Source: Pseudonocardia sediminis
GTDB lineage: Bacteria > Actinomycetota > Actinomycetes > Mycobacteriales > Pseudonocardiaceae
NCBI RefSeq assembly: GCF_004217185.1
Contig: NZ_SHKL01000001.1
Coordinates: forward strand, 1,115,001 to 1,179,000
Length of the DNA stretch: 64,000 bases
Direction of reading: 5' to 3'
The translations under genes and the position numbers were made by a program. Shown piece after piece: positions 1-8,715 of the stretch; the first letter of the stretch is position 1; each line of letters starts with the position of its first letter. The notes under the pieces are model-generated. The model did not search any database. It was not told where the DNA came from and saw only the letters and a program-made list of their open reading frames with translations.

Positions 1-6
1 GCGGAA

Positions 7-39
7 CGGCCGGCCCGGGGTCGCACTCCGGGCCGGCCG
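7..39. terminator. GC hairpin downstream of the Gls24-family gene
   Basis: A perfect 12-bp inverted repeat (7-18 against 28-39) closes a 9-base loop just beyond the stop of the minus-strand gene at 60. It has no U-tract, as is common for hairpin terminators in high-GC actinomycetes. The function is inferred from position. Confidence 0.6.
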
Positions 40-59
40 AACATCAACGGGGGAACGGG

Positions 60-551
60 TCAGGAGACCCGCGGCGTCGAGGACGGCTTCGGGGCCTCGA
101 CCTCGTTCTTGCCGTCGTCCTCGGACGGCAGGTGCACGTCGTCGACGGAGATGTTGACCTCGACCACCTGCAGGCCGGTCATCCGCTCGAGGGCGGAGAT
201 GACGTTGCGGCGCACGGCCTTCGCGAGGTCGGCGATGGCGACGCCGTACTCCACGACGATGTTCAGGTCGATCGCGGCCTGCTTCTCGCCGACCTCGACC
301 GAGACGCCCTGCGAGGCGTTGGTGGTCGCGCCCGGGATGCGCTCGCGGATCGCGCCGAAGGTCCGCGCCGCGCCGCCGCCGAGGTCGTGCACGCCGTTCA
401 CCTCGCGGGTGGCGAGGCCGGCGATCTTGGACACGACCGCCTCGGCGATCTTGGTGCTGCCGTGGTCGGAGGCCAGCGCCGACGAGGACGCGGACACCGG
501 GGCGGAGGGGGTCTGGGCGGCCGGGGTGGAGGCGGCGGAGGGGGTGCTCAT
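60..551 (-). CDS. Asp23/Gls24 family envelope stress response protein
   Basis: This 163-residue protein has a low-complexity Ala/Ser/Pro head (about residues 1-30) followed by an Asp23/Gls24 (DUF322) domain. The domain shows the family pattern of a helix (STKIAEAVVSKIAGLATREV), a glycine-rich turn (VHDLGGG), and strands with VSVEVGEKQAAIDLNIVVEYG, ending in VVEVNISVDDVHLP. Family members are cytoplasmic or membrane-associated envelope or alkaline stress proteins; the biochemical role is poorly known. The ATG at 551 is preferred over longer in-frame starts because GAGGAGA lies about 9 bases upstream. The acidic C-terminal tail is not conserved in the family. It stands alone with a hairpin behind its stop. 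Confidence 0.85.
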   Translation of the reverse strand: MSTPSAASTPAAQTPSAPVSASSSALASDHGSTKIAEAVVSKIAGLATREVNGVHDLGGGAARTFGAIRERIPGATTNASQGVSVEVGEKQAAIDLNIVVEYGVAIADLAKAVRRNVISALERMTGLQVVEVNISVDDVHLPSEDDGKNEVEAPKPSSTPRVS

Positions 552-802
552 CTGATGATCTCCTCTGGTGAGACGTCGCGGCCGGGATGGCCGGCCGTGA
601 ACCGTGTGCGGCCGGCCTGAGGTGAGCAGGCCGGGAGCATCTCCTCGACGCTCGCTCCGGCGGACTCTCGTTCCGGGCCGACACATGTAGGACACATTCG
701 GAGGGGTCATCCTCACGCGGAGACCCCGATGATGTGGGTCACAGCCTCAACGGGGCGGGCGCCCGCAGGGGTTCCCGCCGGCGCCGCGGATAAGGTGCCC
801 CG
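552..802. other. Divergent intergenic region, no gene seen
   Basis: These 251 bases separate the divergent Gls24-family and RNA methyltransferase genes. I see the ribosome binding site of the former but no convincing ORF, RNA gene or operator. Promoters for both genes must lie here but I cannot place them. Confidence 0.5.
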
Positions 803-1615
803 GTGGCCGGCGCACCTGTTCCCGCGGATCTGACCAGCACCGCGAACCCGCGGGTCAAGGCACTGATCCGGCTGCGGAGCCACCGTCGCGCGCGGGTCGA
901 GGCGGGGTCCACTCTCGTCGAGGGACACGACGAGCTGCGGCTGGCGCTGCAGGCCGGGGTACGCCCCACGGAGCTGTACTGGGCGCCGTCGCTGGCCCGC
1001 GACGAGCACAGAGGACTCCTCGACGACGTCCGCGCGACCGGGGCGCGGGTCACCTCGGTGAGCCGGGACGTGTTCGACCGGATCGCCTACCGCGAGGGCC
1101 CGGACGGCTGGCTGGCCGTGGTGCCGGACCCGGGGTCCGCGATCGCTGACATCGTGCTCGGCCCGCGCCCCCTGGTGCTCGTCGCGGAGGGCATCGAGAA
1201 GCCGGGCAACATCGGCGCGATGCTGCGCACCGCCGAGGCGTGCGGGGTGGACGCGGTGATCGGGGCGTCGACCGTCACCGACTTCGGCAACCCGAACGCG
1301 GTGCGCGCCAGCAAGGGCACGGTGTTCGCGGTGCCGGTGGCGTCCGCCCCGAGCGCCGAGGTGCTGGACTGGCTGCGCGGGCACGGCGTCCGGATCGCCG
1401 TCACCACCCCGGCCGGGACCACCGCGCTCGGCGACGCCCGCCTGGACGGCCCGGTCGCGGTCGTCGTCGGCGCGGAGAGCACCGGGGTCACCGACCTGTG
1501 GCTCGACGCCGCCGACGAGACGGTGGTGATCCCGATGCGCGGGAAGGTCAACTCGCTCAACGCGGCCACGGCCGGCGCCGTCGCGCTGTTCGAGGCGAAC
1601 CGTCAGCGCCACTGA
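803..1615 (+). CDS. TrmH/SpoU family RNA 2'-O-methyltransferase
   Basis: This is a 270-residue SPOUT-class methyltransferase that would transfer a methyl group from SAM to the 2'-OH of an rRNA or tRNA nucleotide. Residues about 8-100 form the SpoU substrate-binding domain. The knotted catalytic domain follows with the three SpoU motifs: VAEGIEKPGNIGAMLRTAEA (motif 1, with the conserved Asn and Arg), VVVGAESTGVTDLW (motif 2) and IPMRGKVNSLNAATAGAVAL (motif 3). Length fits the TrmH/RlmB group. The GTG at 803 is the first in-frame start before the conserved SNPRVKAL-like segment. No neighbour indicates which RNA is modified. Confidence 0.9.
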   Translation: MAGAPVPADLTSTANPRVKALIRLRSHRRARVEAGSTLVEGHDELRLALQAGVRPTELYWAPSLARDEHRGLLDDVRATGARVTSVSRDVFDRIAYREGPDGWLAVVPDPGSAIADIVLGPRPLVLVAEGIEKPGNIGAMLRTAEACGVDAVIGASTVTDFGNPNAVRASKGTVFAVPVASAPSAEVLDWLRGHGVRIAVTTPAGTTALGDARLDGPVAVVVGAESTGVTDLWLDAADETVVIPMRGKVNSLNAATAGAVALFEANRQRH

Positions 1616-1628
1616 GCGGTTTGGGAGA

Positions 1629-1691
1629 GATCAGCACTTCGGCGGCGGATCGCGACACGGCTGTCGCGTTCCGCCGCCGAACCGCCGATCA
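1629..1691. repeat. 63-bp palindromic intergenic element (copy A)
   Basis: A 63-bp dyad bounded by GATCA/TGATC lies between the convergent ends of the RNA methyltransferase and acyl-CoA ligase genes. Its arm begins TTCGGCGGCG near 1639 and pairs with CGCCGCCGAA near 1682. A second element of identical length with about 46 of 63 matching bases lies at 36985-37047. The pair looks like a small REP-type family and could also act as a bidirectional terminator. Confidence 0.6.
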
Positions 1692-1699
1692 TGTCGCGG

Positions 1700-3238
1700 T
1701 CACACCGCGGCCGGGGCCAGCGTCGCCCGCAGGGCCTTCTTGTCGGTCTTGCCGATGTCGGTCAGCGGCATCTCGTCGACGAACGCGATCGTCTTCGGCA
1801 CGTACATCGCACCCCGGTGCTGCTCGACCAGCGTCTCCAGCTCGGCGGCGGTGAGCGAGTCGTCGCGGGCCACGACGGCGGCGTGCACGGCCTCGGAACC
1901 GTCGTCGTCCGGGGCACCGAAGACGGCGGCCTGACGCACCCCGGCGTGCTCCATCAGCGTGTCCTCCAGCTCGGAGGTGTACACGTGCCCGCCGACCACG
2001 ACGATCATGTCCTTCACCCGGTCCACGAGGTGCAGGTAGCCGCGGGCGTCGAGGTAGGCGACGTCGCCGGTGCGGACCCAGCCGTCGACGATCGTCTCGG
2101 CGGTGAGCTCGGGCCGGCGCCAGTACCCGTCCATCTCGGTGCCGGTGCGCACCCACAGCTCACCGCGCTCGCCCTCGGCGACCCGGGTGCCGTCGTCGTC
2201 GCAGATGGCGACGTCGGTGGTCGGCATGACGCGCCCGACGGTGCCGAGCAGCTCGGGGTCCAGGTGCTCCTCACGGGTCAGCGCGCTGATCCCGCCCGCC
2301 TCGGTCTGGCCGTAGACCTGGATGAACACCGGGCCGATCCGGCGCACCGCCTCGGCCATCCGGGTCGGGTTCGCCGGGGCGCCCCCGTAGATCACGTTCT
2401 GCAGGCTGGACAGGTCGGTGCGGTCGAGGTCGGGGTGGTCGAGCAGGCGGTAGATCAGCGGCGGCAGCAGCCACATGTCGGTGATCGCCTCGCGCTCGAT
2501 CGCGGCGAGCACGGCGCCGGCGTCGAACTCCTCCTGCAGCACGACGGTGCCGCCTCGGGCGAGCAGCCGGTCGGCGACGCCGCCACCGGCGTGCGCGGAC
2601 GGGGTGCACAGCAGCATCCGGGCCGGGCCCTCCTCGGCCCAGGTCCCGCGGACCGTCGCCATCCGCAGGTGGTGGGCGAAGGTGTAGGCGATGCCCTTCG
2701 GGTGCCCGGTGGTGCCGCCGGTGTGCCGGATCTGCTGCACGTCGGAGAGGTTCGCCCGGCTCGACAGCGCCTCGGTCGAGGCGTCGGCGGCGTCGACGAG
2801 CAGGTCCCGCCACGGCTGGTCGCCCGGCCCGGTGGTCCCGAGCCCGAGCGTGGTGACCGGGCGGGCCAGGGCCACCACCTGCGCGGCGGTGTCGGCGGCG
2901 ATCGGGTCGACGAGCACGAGCGCGGCCTCGACATCGTCGACGATCGTCGCCTGGCCCTCCGCGGACAGGCCGCCGTGCGGCTGCGTGACGCCCGCGCCGA
3001 GCAGGTTCAGCGCCCAGCGGGCCGTCTGCATCTCGGGGGAGTTGCCGCCGAGCAGGGCCACGACGTCACCGGGTCCGACCCGGCCGTCGAGGGTGTGCGC
3101 GAGCCGGTGGACCTGGTCGAGCACGTCGCCGGCGGTGAGCCGCCGGTCGCCGTACACGAGCGTCTCCCGTCCGCGATCCTGCGCGAACGCGTCCAGGACC
3201 TGTTCGACGTCCGCGTGCACCGTGCCCGACATGATCAT
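1700..3238 (-). CDS. AMP-dependent acyl-CoA synthetase/ligase
   Basis: This 512-residue ANL-superfamily enzyme would adenylate a carboxylic acid and transfer the acyl group to CoA. The P-loop-like signature RHTGGTTGHPKGIAYTF is intact near residue 170. Further along are VYGQTEAGGI (adenylate contact), ELWVRTGTEMDGYW, GWVRTGDVAYLD and a C-terminal DIGKTDKKALR carrying the catalytic lysine. It most resembles long-chain or aromatic FadD-like ligases, but the substrate cannot be read from sequence. It is divergent from the aldo/keto reductase across 110 bases that contain a small palindrome. Confidence 0.88.
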   Translation of the reverse strand: MIMSGTVHADVEQVLDAFAQDRGRETLVYGDRRLTAGDVLDQVHRLAHTLDGRVGPGDVVALLGGNSPEMQTARWALNLLGAGVTQPHGGLSAEGQATIVDDVEAALVLVDPIAADTAAQVVALARPVTTLGLGTTGPGDQPWRDLLVDAADASTEALSSRANLSDVQQIRHTGGTTGHPKGIAYTFAHHLRMATVRGTWAEEGPARMLLCTPSAHAGGGVADRLLARGGTVVLQEEFDAGAVLAAIEREAITDMWLLPPLIYRLLDHPDLDRTDLSSLQNVIYGGAPANPTRMAEAVRRIGPVFIQVYGQTEAGGISALTREEHLDPELLGTVGRVMPTTDVAICDDDGTRVAEGERGELWVRTGTEMDGYWRRPELTAETIVDGWVRTGDVAYLDARGYLHLVDRVKDMIVVVGGHVYTSELEDTLMEHAGVRQAAVFGAPDDDGSEAVHAAVVARDDSLTAAELETLVEQHRGAMYVPKTIAFVDEMPLTDIGKTDKKALRATLAPAAV

Positions 3239-3266
3239 CCCTCCGTCGCCGAATGTTCTTAGTATT

Positions 3267-3279
3267 GGTAACGATTACC
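3267..3279. promoter_or_regulatory. Candidate operator palindrome GGTAACGATTACC
   Basis: A 5-bp inverted repeat (GGTAA/TTACC, 3-base centre) lies in a locally AT-richer stretch 29 bases upstream of the acyl-CoA ligase start and 70 bases upstream of the divergent aldo/keto reductase. Dyads of this type are often TetR-family sites, but no regulator gene adjoins, so the assignment is weak. Confidence 0.35.
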
Positions 3280-3348
3280 CGCCTTGATCCTCTTCCATGC
3301 GGTGAGGTCGCTCGCATCACCCGTCGCCGGACGGGGTAGACCGGAGAC

Positions 3349-4311
3349 ATGACGATGATCGGCAAGACCGACCTGGACGTGAGCGGACTCTGTCTCGGCA
3401 CGAACGTGTTCGGCTGGACGGCCGACGCCGAGCAGTCTTTCGCGCTCCTCGACGCCTACGTCGAGGCGGGCGGAAACTTCCTGGACTCGGCCGACTCCTA
3501 CATGGCGCGCGCCGAGGGCAACTCCGGCGGCGAGTCGGAGACGATCATCGGCGACTGGATGGCCGCACGCGGCAACCGGGACGAGATCGTCGTGGCGACG
3601 AAGGTCGGCCAGCTGCCCGGCCGGACCGGGCTGTCGGCGTCGACCATCACCGCCGCCGTCGAGGACTCGCTGCGCCGCCTGCGGACCGACCGGATCGACC
3701 TGTACTACGCCCACGTCGACGACGCCGACGTCCCGCAGGAGGAGTACCTCACCGCGTTCGACGGGCTCGTCCGCGCGGGCAAGGTGCGGGCGCTCGGCGC
3801 GTCGAACTTCGGGCCCGAGCGCCTGCTGTCCGCGCTCGAGATCTCCGGGCGCGAGGGGCTCGCCCGCTTCGAGGCGGTGCAGCCGCACTACAACCTCGTC
3901 GAGCGCGACTACGAGAGCGAGCAGGCGTTCTTCGTCGAGAAGGAGGGGCTGTCCTGCTTCCCGTACTTCGGCCTGGCCAAGGGGTTCCTGACCGGCAAGT
4001 ACCGGGCCGGCGACGACGGCCCGGTCGACACCGGCGCGTCCGAGGGTCCGATGCGGATGGCCCGGGCCGAGGGTGCGAAGGCCTACCTCGACGAGCGCGG
4101 CGTGCGGGTGCTCGGCGTGCTGGACGAGGTGGCCGCCGTGCACGACGTGCCGGTCGCGTCGGTGGCGCTGGCCTGGCTCGGCGCCCAGCCCACCGTCGTC
4201 GCGCCGATCGCGAGCGCCCGCACGCTCGACCAGCTCGCGCAGATCCTGCCGTCGGCGACCCTGCTGCTGACCCCCGACGAGCTCGCCGCCCTCACCGAGG
4301 CGTCCAGCTGA
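3349..4311 (+). CDS. Aldo/keto reductase
   Basis: This 320-residue (alpha/beta)8 oxidoreductase would reduce carbonyls with NADPH. The tetrad is visible: Asp in NFLDSADSY, Tyr in the same segment, Lys in VVATKVGQLPG and His in LYYAHVDDAD. The cofactor motif ALGASNFGPERL and the C-terminal PTVVAPIASARTLDQL match the AKR family. Length is normal. The start ATG follows a GGAG at about 8 bases. It resembles the general-stress YhdN/YghZ type rather than a pathway-specific enzyme. Confidence 0.9.
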   Translation: MTMIGKTDLDVSGLCLGTNVFGWTADAEQSFALLDAYVEAGGNFLDSADSYMARAEGNSGGESETIIGDWMAARGNRDEIVVATKVGQLPGRTGLSASTITAAVEDSLRRLRTDRIDLYYAHVDDADVPQEEYLTAFDGLVRAGKVRALGASNFGPERLLSALEISGREGLARFEAVQPHYNLVERDYESEQAFFVEKEGLSCFPYFGLAKGFLTGKYRAGDDGPVDTGASEGPMRMARAEGAKAYLDERGVRVLGVLDEVAAVHDVPVASVALAWLGAQPTVVAPIASARTLDQLAQILPSATLLLTPDELAALTEASS

Positions 4312-4320
4312 CACCCCCCC

Positions 4321-4360
4321 GTGCGCGGATATCGTCGCTCCGGCAGCGATATCCGCGCAC
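4321..4360. terminator. Hairpin between convergent genes
   Basis: A perfect 14-bp stem (4321-4334 with 4347-4360, GTGCGCGGATATCG) closes a 12-base loop. It lies between the stops of the aldo/keto reductase (4311) and the MFS gene (4370) and probably ends transcription from both sides. There is no U-tract. Confidence 0.65.
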
Positions 4361-4369
4361 GACCCCCGG

Positions 4370-5590
4370 TCAGGCCGCCGGGACCGGCGCGCGGCTCCGT
4401 TCGCGACGTTCGAGGGCCGCGGACCCGCCGAGGACGATCAGACCGGCCAGCGGGAGCAGCGCGCCGGCGGCGGCCGGGGCGGTCCAGCCCAGGCCGGCCG
4501 CGAGCACGGCCCCGCCGAGTGCCGCGCCGAGCGCGTTGGCGATGTTGAACGCCGAGTGGTGGCACGCCGCGCCGAGGGTCGGGCCGTCCGGCGCGGCGTC
4601 CATCAGCCGGGTGTTGAGCGCCGGAGTGGTCCCGGTGGTGGCCGTGGCCAGCACGAACAGCGTGATCAGGGCCCCGGCGACCGAGTACGCGGTGACGGTG
4701 AACGCGCCCATCGCCACCGACGCGACGGCCATCCCGCCCGCGATCGTGCGCATCGGCCAGCGCTCGGCCAGCCGCCCGCCGACGGTGTTGCCCACCGTCA
4801 TCCCGACGCCGAACAACGCGAGCGCCAGCGGCACGTAGGCCTCGGTGAAGCCGGACAGCGTCGTCAGGATCGGGGTGATGTAGCTGTAGACGGCGAACGT
4901 CCCGCCGTAGCCGACGGCGATCACCAGCATGGTCAGCCACACCTGCGGCCGTCCGAGGGCGGAGAGCTCGCCGCGGATCGACTGCGGGGTCTCGTCGCGG
5001 ACGTCGGGCACCAGCAGCGCAACCGCGGCCATCGTGACCAGCGCGATCCCGGCCACCGCGAGGTACGCGGCCGGCCACCCGAGGGCCTGCCCGAGCCACG
5101 TCGCCAGCGGGACGCCGACGATGTTGGCCACCATCAGCCCGGTCATCGTCGCGGCGACCGCCCGGGCCCGTTGCGCGCGCGGCAGCAGGGAGGCGCCGAG
5201 CACCGCGGCGGTGCCGAAGTAGGCGCCGTGCGGGAGTCCGGAGAGGAAACGGGTGGCCAGGAACGTCTCGAACGTCGGCGCGAACGCGGACGAGGCGTTG
5301 GTCAGCGCCAGCGCCGCGGCCAGGACGAGCACCAGCCGCTTGCGCGGCCAGCGGGCCCCCGCGATCGCCAGCGCCGGGGCGCCGACGACCACGCCGAGCG
5401 CGTAGGCGCTGATCGCGGAGCCGGCCTGCGGCACGGTCGCGCCGAGGTCGGCCGCGAACTGCGGGAGCAGGCCCATCGAGGCGAACTCGGTGGTGCCGAT
5501 GGCGAGCCCACCCAGGGCGAGCGCGGCCAGGGCGAGGCCCGGTGAACGGGTGGTGGCAGTGTGGCGCGACGGCGCGAGGTCTGTTTTCAT
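4370..5590 (-). CDS. MFS transporter, DHA1/arabinose-efflux type
   Basis: This 406-residue inner-membrane protein has about 12 predicted hydrophobic segments. The first segment ends IGTTEFASMGLLPQFAADLG, typical of the AraJ/YdhP-like sugar or drug efflux group, and the loop-2/3 motif (RWPRKRLVLVLA) is present. A long TTGTTPALNTRLMDAAPDGP loop precedes the last transmembrane helices. It is transcribed divergently from a ROK regulator only 33 bases away, which suggests control by that protein and possibly a sugar-like substrate. The true substrate is unknown. Confidence 0.87.
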   Translation of the reverse strand: MKTDLAPSRHTATTRSPGLALAALALGGLAIGTTEFASMGLLPQFAADLGATVPQAGSAISAYALGVVVGAPALAIAGARWPRKRLVLVLAAALALTNASSAFAPTFETFLATRFLSGLPHGAYFGTAAVLGASLLPRAQRARAVAATMTGLMVANIVGVPLATWLGQALGWPAAYLAVAGIALVTMAAVALLVPDVRDETPQSIRGELSALGRPQVWLTMLVIAVGYGGTFAVYSYITPILTTLSGFTEAYVPLALALFGVGMTVGNTVGGRLAERWPMRTIAGGMAVASVAMGAFTVTAYSVAGALITLFVLATATTGTTPALNTRLMDAAPDGPTLGAACHHSAFNIANALGAALGGAVLAAGLGWTAPAAAGALLPLAGLIVLGGSAALERRERSRAPVPAA

Positions 5591-5623
5591 CGCGCCACGA
5601 GAATAAAACGGGGAGGGTCGCCC

Positions 5624-6820
5624 GTGTCAACGGAGATCTGTGGTGACGCCCGGGACACCGAGCCCGGCCGCGCCGCTGTCGAGCGCTGGCGGACGACGGC
5701 CGAGGTGCTGGCCGAGGTCCGTCGCCGGCCCGGGCTGACGCGCGTCGAGCTGGCCCGGGAGCTGAACCTGGCCAGCGCGTCGGCCACCGAGATCACCGGG
5801 CGCCTGCGCGAGCTGGGTTGGATCGCCGAGGAGCGGGCACCGAGCACCGGGCGCGGGCGGCCGACGACGGTGGTCACGGTCGCGCCGGACGGGCCGGTCG
5901 TCGTCGCCGTCGACGTCCGGTACGAGGACTGGCGTGCCGCACTGGCCCGTCTCGACGGCGTCCCGATCGCGGTCCGGACGGGCCGGCACGCCCACCGCGA
6001 CGCCGACACCGTCGTCGGCACCCTGCGCGGCGTGGTGGCGGAGATGGTGCGCGACAGCCCGGGACCGGTCGTCGGGGCCGGGATCGCGGTCGCGGCCACC
6101 GTCGTCGACGAACACCTGGCGCAGGACGCGGGCCAGGGCTGGAGCCCGCTGCAGCCGAGCCGGATCACCGAGGGGACCGGGGTGCCGGTCGTCGTCGGCA
6201 ACGACGCGACGCTGGCCGGGGTGGCCGAGGTGCGTGACGGCGCAGCCGTCGGAGCCGGGACCGCGCTGTTCCTGACCGTGGAGGTCGGGATCGGCGGCAC
6301 GCTCGTGGTGGACGGGCGCCCGCTCTCCGGTGCGCGTGGCACGGCGGGGGAGTACGGGCACCTGCCGTTCGGCGATCCCGGGCGGCGCTGCCACTGCGGG
6401 GCCCGCGGCTGCTGGCACCTGGACATCGGCGGCCGCGCCCTGGCCGCCCGGATGAACGAGCCGTCACCGTCCGACCCGTTCAGCCACGCCCTGCGGGTGC
6501 TCGACCGGGCCGCGGACGGCGACGCTGCCGCGCGGGAGGCCGTCGCGCACGTCGCGTCCCGGCTCGCCCGCGGCGTCGCGGGCCTGGTCAACGTGCACGA
6601 CCCCGACGTCACCGTGCTCGGCGGTCTCGGTCCGGCCCTGCGCGCCGCCGCTGCGCCCGAGTTCGACGAGGCCTACACCGACGGGCTGATGGCGTTCCGC
6701 CGCGACGCGCCGCCCCCGGTCCGCGACGCCGCCCACGGTCCCGACGCCACCCTGCGCGGCGCGCTCGCGATCGCCCTGGACGACGCGACGTCCCCCACGG
6801 GCCTGGCCCGCCGGTCCTGA
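5624..6820 (+). CDS. ROK family transcriptional regulator
   Basis: This 398-residue protein has an N-terminal winged helix (VLAEVRRRPGLTRVELARELNLASASATEITGRLRELGW) and a ROK sugar-kinase-like domain with the zinc motif CHCGARGCW and GNDATLAGVAEV. The DxGG-type ATP loop is not clear, so it is probably a sugar-responsive repressor without kinase activity. The GTG at 5624 is chosen over an in-frame start at 5561 because GGGAGGG lies 7-13 bases upstream and the longer start would run into the divergent MFS gene. The likely operator is the AT-rich 33-base gap at 5591-5623. Confidence 0.88.
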   Translation: MSTEICGDARDTEPGRAAVERWRTTAEVLAEVRRRPGLTRVELARELNLASASATEITGRLRELGWIAEERAPSTGRGRPTTVVTVAPDGPVVVAVDVRYEDWRAALARLDGVPIAVRTGRHAHRDADTVVGTLRGVVAEMVRDSPGPVVGAGIAVAATVVDEHLAQDAGQGWSPLQPSRITEGTGVPVVVGNDATLAGVAEVRDGAAVGAGTALFLTVEVGIGGTLVVDGRPLSGARGTAGEYGHLPFGDPGRRCHCGARGCWHLDIGGRALAARMNEPSPSDPFSHALRVLDRAADGDAAAREAVAHVASRLARGVAGLVNVHDPDVTVLGGLGPALRAAAAPEFDEAYTDGLMAFRRDAPPPVRDAAHGPDATLRGALAIALDDATSPTGLARRS

Positions 6821-6827
6821 CCCGCTC

Positions 6828-6961
6828 CGGTCCGCGCACCCGGTCCGGCGACGCGCACCCGAACCGGCCTCGCGCTCTGCGCGCACCGCGCGGGTCCGGC
6901 CCCGGTGCGCGGACACCGGCCCGGTGCGCGGAAACGGCGCGCGGAAACGGGGCGCGGGTCA
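6828..6961. repeat. Imperfect hairpin and tandem 13-bp repeats between convergent genes
   Basis: GGTCCGCGCACC (6829-6840) can pair with GGTGCGCGGACACC (6904-6917). The right arm then continues as 13-bp units: GGTGCGCGGACAC (6904), GGTGCGCGGAAAC (6923), GGCGCGCGGAAAC (6936) and a degenerate copy (6949-6961). The last three abut, and the final one contains the poxB stop codon. A terminator role is likely. Confidence 0.5.
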
Positions 6962-8695
6962 GGGGCGGGGGATGGAGCGCAGGTTGGACCGGGCCAGGTC
7001 GAGCATCTTGCCGACGCCGCCGTCGAGGACGGTGCGGGTCGCGGCCAGGGCGAAGCCGCGGACCTGGGTGGCGGTGATGTGCGGCGGGATGGACAGCGCG
7101 TTCGGGTCGGTGCGGACGTCGACCAGCGACGGGCCGCGGTGGTCGAGGGCGTGCCGGATCGCGCCGCGCACCTCGGTCGGGTCGTCGACGGCGACCGCGT
7201 CGATCCCGGCGCCGCGGGCGATGGCGGCGAGGTCGGCGGGACCGTGGTCGGTCTGGAACGACGGGTAGCCGGCGACCATCATCTCCAGGCGGATCATGCC
7301 CAGCGACCCGTTGTTGAACGCGACGACGGTCAGGTCCAGGTCGTGCTCCGCCGCGGTGAGGAGCTCGCCGAGCAGCATCGTCAGGCCGCCGTCACCCGAC
7401 AGCGAGACGACCTGGCGCCCGGGGTGCGAGCAGGCGGCGCCGATCGCGTGCGGCAGGGCGTTGGCCATCGTCCCGTGCCAGTGCGAGCCGATGATCCGGC
7501 GGCGGCCGTTGGGCTGTAGGTACCGGGCGGCCCACACGTTGCACATCCCGGTGTCGACGGTGGCGATCGCGTCGTCGGCCATCTCCTCGTCGAGCACCGA
7601 GGCGACGTACTCGGGGTGCACGGGGCGCAGGTTCTCCACTTTCGTCGTGTACGCCGAGACGACCTTCTCCAGCGCGTCGGCGTGCTTGCGCAGCATCCGG
7701 TCCAGGAACGACCGGTCGGTCTTCTGCGCGATCTTCGGCAGGAGGGCCGCCAGGGTGGCACCGACGTCGCCGTGCACGCCCAGGTCCAGCACGGTGCGCC
7801 GGCCGAGGTGGGAGGGGTCGCGGTCGACCTGCACCGTGTGGGCCTGCGGCAGGAACGAGTCGTAGGGGAAGTCGGTGCCGAGCAGGACCAGCAGGTCCGC
7901 CTCGTGCGTGGCCTCGTAGCAGGCGCCGTAGCCGAGCAGGCCGCTCATGCCGACGTCGTAGGGGTTGTCGTACTGGATCCACTCCTTGCCGCCGAGCGAG
8001 TGCCCGATCGGGGAGTTGACCTTCGCGGCGAGCTGGAGCACCTCGTCGCGGGCGTCGCGGATCCCGGCGCCGACGAACAGCGTCACCGAGCCCGCGGCGT
8101 CGATCCGGCGCGCGAGCTCGTCGACGCGGTCCTGCGCGGGGACGACGGTCGCGGTGGGGACGACGAGGTCGCTCGTCCCGGTCGCGGCGGCGGCCGGCTC
8201 CGCGCTGACGTCGCCGGGCAGCACCAGCACCGCGACGCCGCGGCGGGCCAGCGCGGCCTGCATCGCGATCCGCTGCATCCGGGGCATCTGCTCCGGGCGC
8301 GAGATCAGCTCGCAGTAGACCGAGCACTCGCCGAAGAGCTGTTCCGGGTGCGTCTCCTGGAAGTAGCCGGTGCCGATCTGCACCGACGGGATGTGCGAGG
8401 CGATCGCGAGCACCGGGGCGCCGGAGCGGTTGGCGTCGTAGAGGCCCTGGATCAGGTGCGTGTTGCCCGGTCCGCAGCTGCCCGCGCAGACGGCGAGACG
8501 GCCGGTGAGCTGGGCCTCCGAGGACGCGGCGAGGGCGGCGGCCTCCTCGTTGTGGACGTGCACCCAGGCGATGCGTCCGTCGCGGCGGATCGCGTCGGCG
8601 AGGGGGTTGAGGCTGTCCCCGACCAGGCCGTAGATCCGCTCGACCCCGGCCTGGTGCAGCAGCTCGATCATCTGATCGGCGACGGTCGTGCTCAT
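6959..8695 (-). CDS. poxB: Pyruvate dehydrogenase (quinone)/pyruvate oxidase, PoxB type
   Basis: This 578-residue ThDP enzyme would decarboxylate pyruvate to acetate and CO2 and pass electrons to membrane quinone. Family landmarks are GLVGDSLNPLADAI, the activating Glu in HVHNEEAAALAAS, AVCAGSCGPGNTHLIQGLYD, GYFQETHPEQLFGECSVYCE and the ThDP motif VSLSGDGGLTMLLGELLTA followed by NN. Similarity to E. coli PoxB runs end to end, including a short amphipathic tail (GVGKMLDLARSNLRSIPRP) where PoxB binds membrane. It lies 20 bases downstream of an acetyl-CoA hydrolase/transferase gene on the same strand, so the two are probably an operon handling acetate and acetyl-CoA. Confidence 0.88.
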   Translation of the reverse strand: MSTTVADQMIELLHQAGVERIYGLVGDSLNPLADAIRRDGRIAWVHVHNEEAAALAASSEAQLTGRLAVCAGSCGPGNTHLIQGLYDANRSGAPVLAIASHIPSVQIGTGYFQETHPEQLFGECSVYCELISRPEQMPRMQRIAMQAALARRGVAVLVLPGDVSAEPAAAATGTSDLVVPTATVVPAQDRVDELARRIDAAGSVTLFVGAGIRDARDEVLQLAAKVNSPIGHSLGGKEWIQYDNPYDVGMSGLLGYGACYEATHEADLLVLLGTDFPYDSFLPQAHTVQVDRDPSHLGRRTVLDLGVHGDVGATLAALLPKIAQKTDRSFLDRMLRKHADALEKVVSAYTTKVENLRPVHPEYVASVLDEEMADDAIATVDTGMCNVWAARYLQPNGRRRIIGSHWHGTMANALPHAIGAACSHPGRQVVSLSGDGGLTMLLGELLTAAEHDLDLTVVAFNNGSLGMIRLEMMVAGYPSFQTDHGPADLAAIARGAGIDAVAVDDPTEVRGAIRHALDHRGPSLVDVRTDPNALSIPPHITATQVRGFALAATRTVLDGGVGKMLDLARSNLRSIPRP

Positions 8696-8715
8696 GGTGG
8701 GTGTGTCCTCTCGGG

